Below, in pieces: positions 63,969-64,000 of a DNA stretch of 64,000 bases. Origin of the DNA: Hyphomicrobiales bacterium (GTDB lineage: Bacteria; Pseudomonadota; Alphaproteobacteria; Rhizobiales; Xanthobacteraceae); contig JAKFVL010000006.1 of assembly GCA_021732215.1 (NCBI GenBank), forward strand, positions 248,001 through 312,000, written 5' to 3'. Position numbers and translations under genes: made by a program. The notes beneath the pieces are model-generated. The model ran no database searches, was not told the DNA's origin, and saw only the letters and a list, made by a program, of their open reading frames with translations. The first letter of the stretch is position 1; every line of letters starts with the position of its first letter.

Positions 63969-64000
63969 CGGGCGTGGCGCGGGAGCGAAGATCGTCACGA

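Overview
The window looks like chromosomal DNA of an alphaproteobacterium of the Bradyrhizobium/Afipia/Rhodopseudomonas group (Nitrobacteraceae). I infer this from the high-GC, densely coding layout, a PhyR-NepR-EcfG stress module, a tad pilus cluster, a urea-transport/urease block, an APS-reductase type sulfate assimilation cluster, and intergenic palindromic repeats of the kind seen in these genera. The genus is not proved. I see no rRNA, tRNA, CRISPR array, insertion sequence, integrase or phage gene.

Layout. 1-2962: end of a peptide-type ABC ATPase gene, then an NlpC/P60 hydrolase overlapping an M17 leucyl aminopeptidase. 3076-15183: tight-adherence (Flp/tad) pilus locus: TPR lipoprotein, TadG- and TadE-like pseudopilins, a stand-alone secretin N-domain protein, two short Flp pilins, prepilin peptidase CpaA, then CpaB-C-D-E-F, TadB and TadC. 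15303-17517: cold-shock-type group on the minus strand (CspA, an IF-1 paralogue with an RG-rich tail, RhlE helicase). 18004-29431: a sigma-54-type promoter followed by urtABCDE and ureDABC, an ABM-fold protein, then ureEFG. Urea is imported and hydrolysed to ammonia, probably under nitrogen control.

29493-38605 is a general stress response (GSR) island: CHASE/HWE histidine kinase, EcfG sigma factor, anti-sigma NepR, anti-anti-sigma PhyR, a probable GsrN-like small RNA, and envelope genes (DUF883, holin-like, AI-2E family exporter, DUF3309, L,D-transpeptidase, DUF2865 and small membrane proteins). Three of these transcription units carry an exact GGAAC-N16-CGTT motif, the published type of EcfG promoter, and others carry near matches. 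The module therefore appears to sit beside its own targets. One target, a small two-helix membrane protein, is split by a frameshift in a CG dinucleotide tract.

38723-52644: malate synthase G, then sulfur assimilation in two divergent arms: cysD-cysNC on the minus strand, and cysG-DUF2849-cysI-DUF934-cysH followed by the sulfate ABC transporter (sbp-cysT-cysW-cysA) on the plus strand. 52758-63968: CAP-domain lipoprotein, patatin-like phospholipase with 3-hydroxybutyrate dehydrogenase, a polysaccharide flippase, a TctCBA tricarboxylate transporter operon, a DUF924 protein, a palindromic repeat, a long-chain acyl-CoA ligase and a D-alanyl-D-alanine carboxypeptidase.

All calls are from reading translated sequence and motifs; no database search was run. 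The observations most worth following up are the candidate sRNA beside phyR, the local EcfG-type promoters, the frameshifted small protein, the degenerate ATP-binding N-box of the HWE kinase, and the sigma-54 promoter ahead of urtA.
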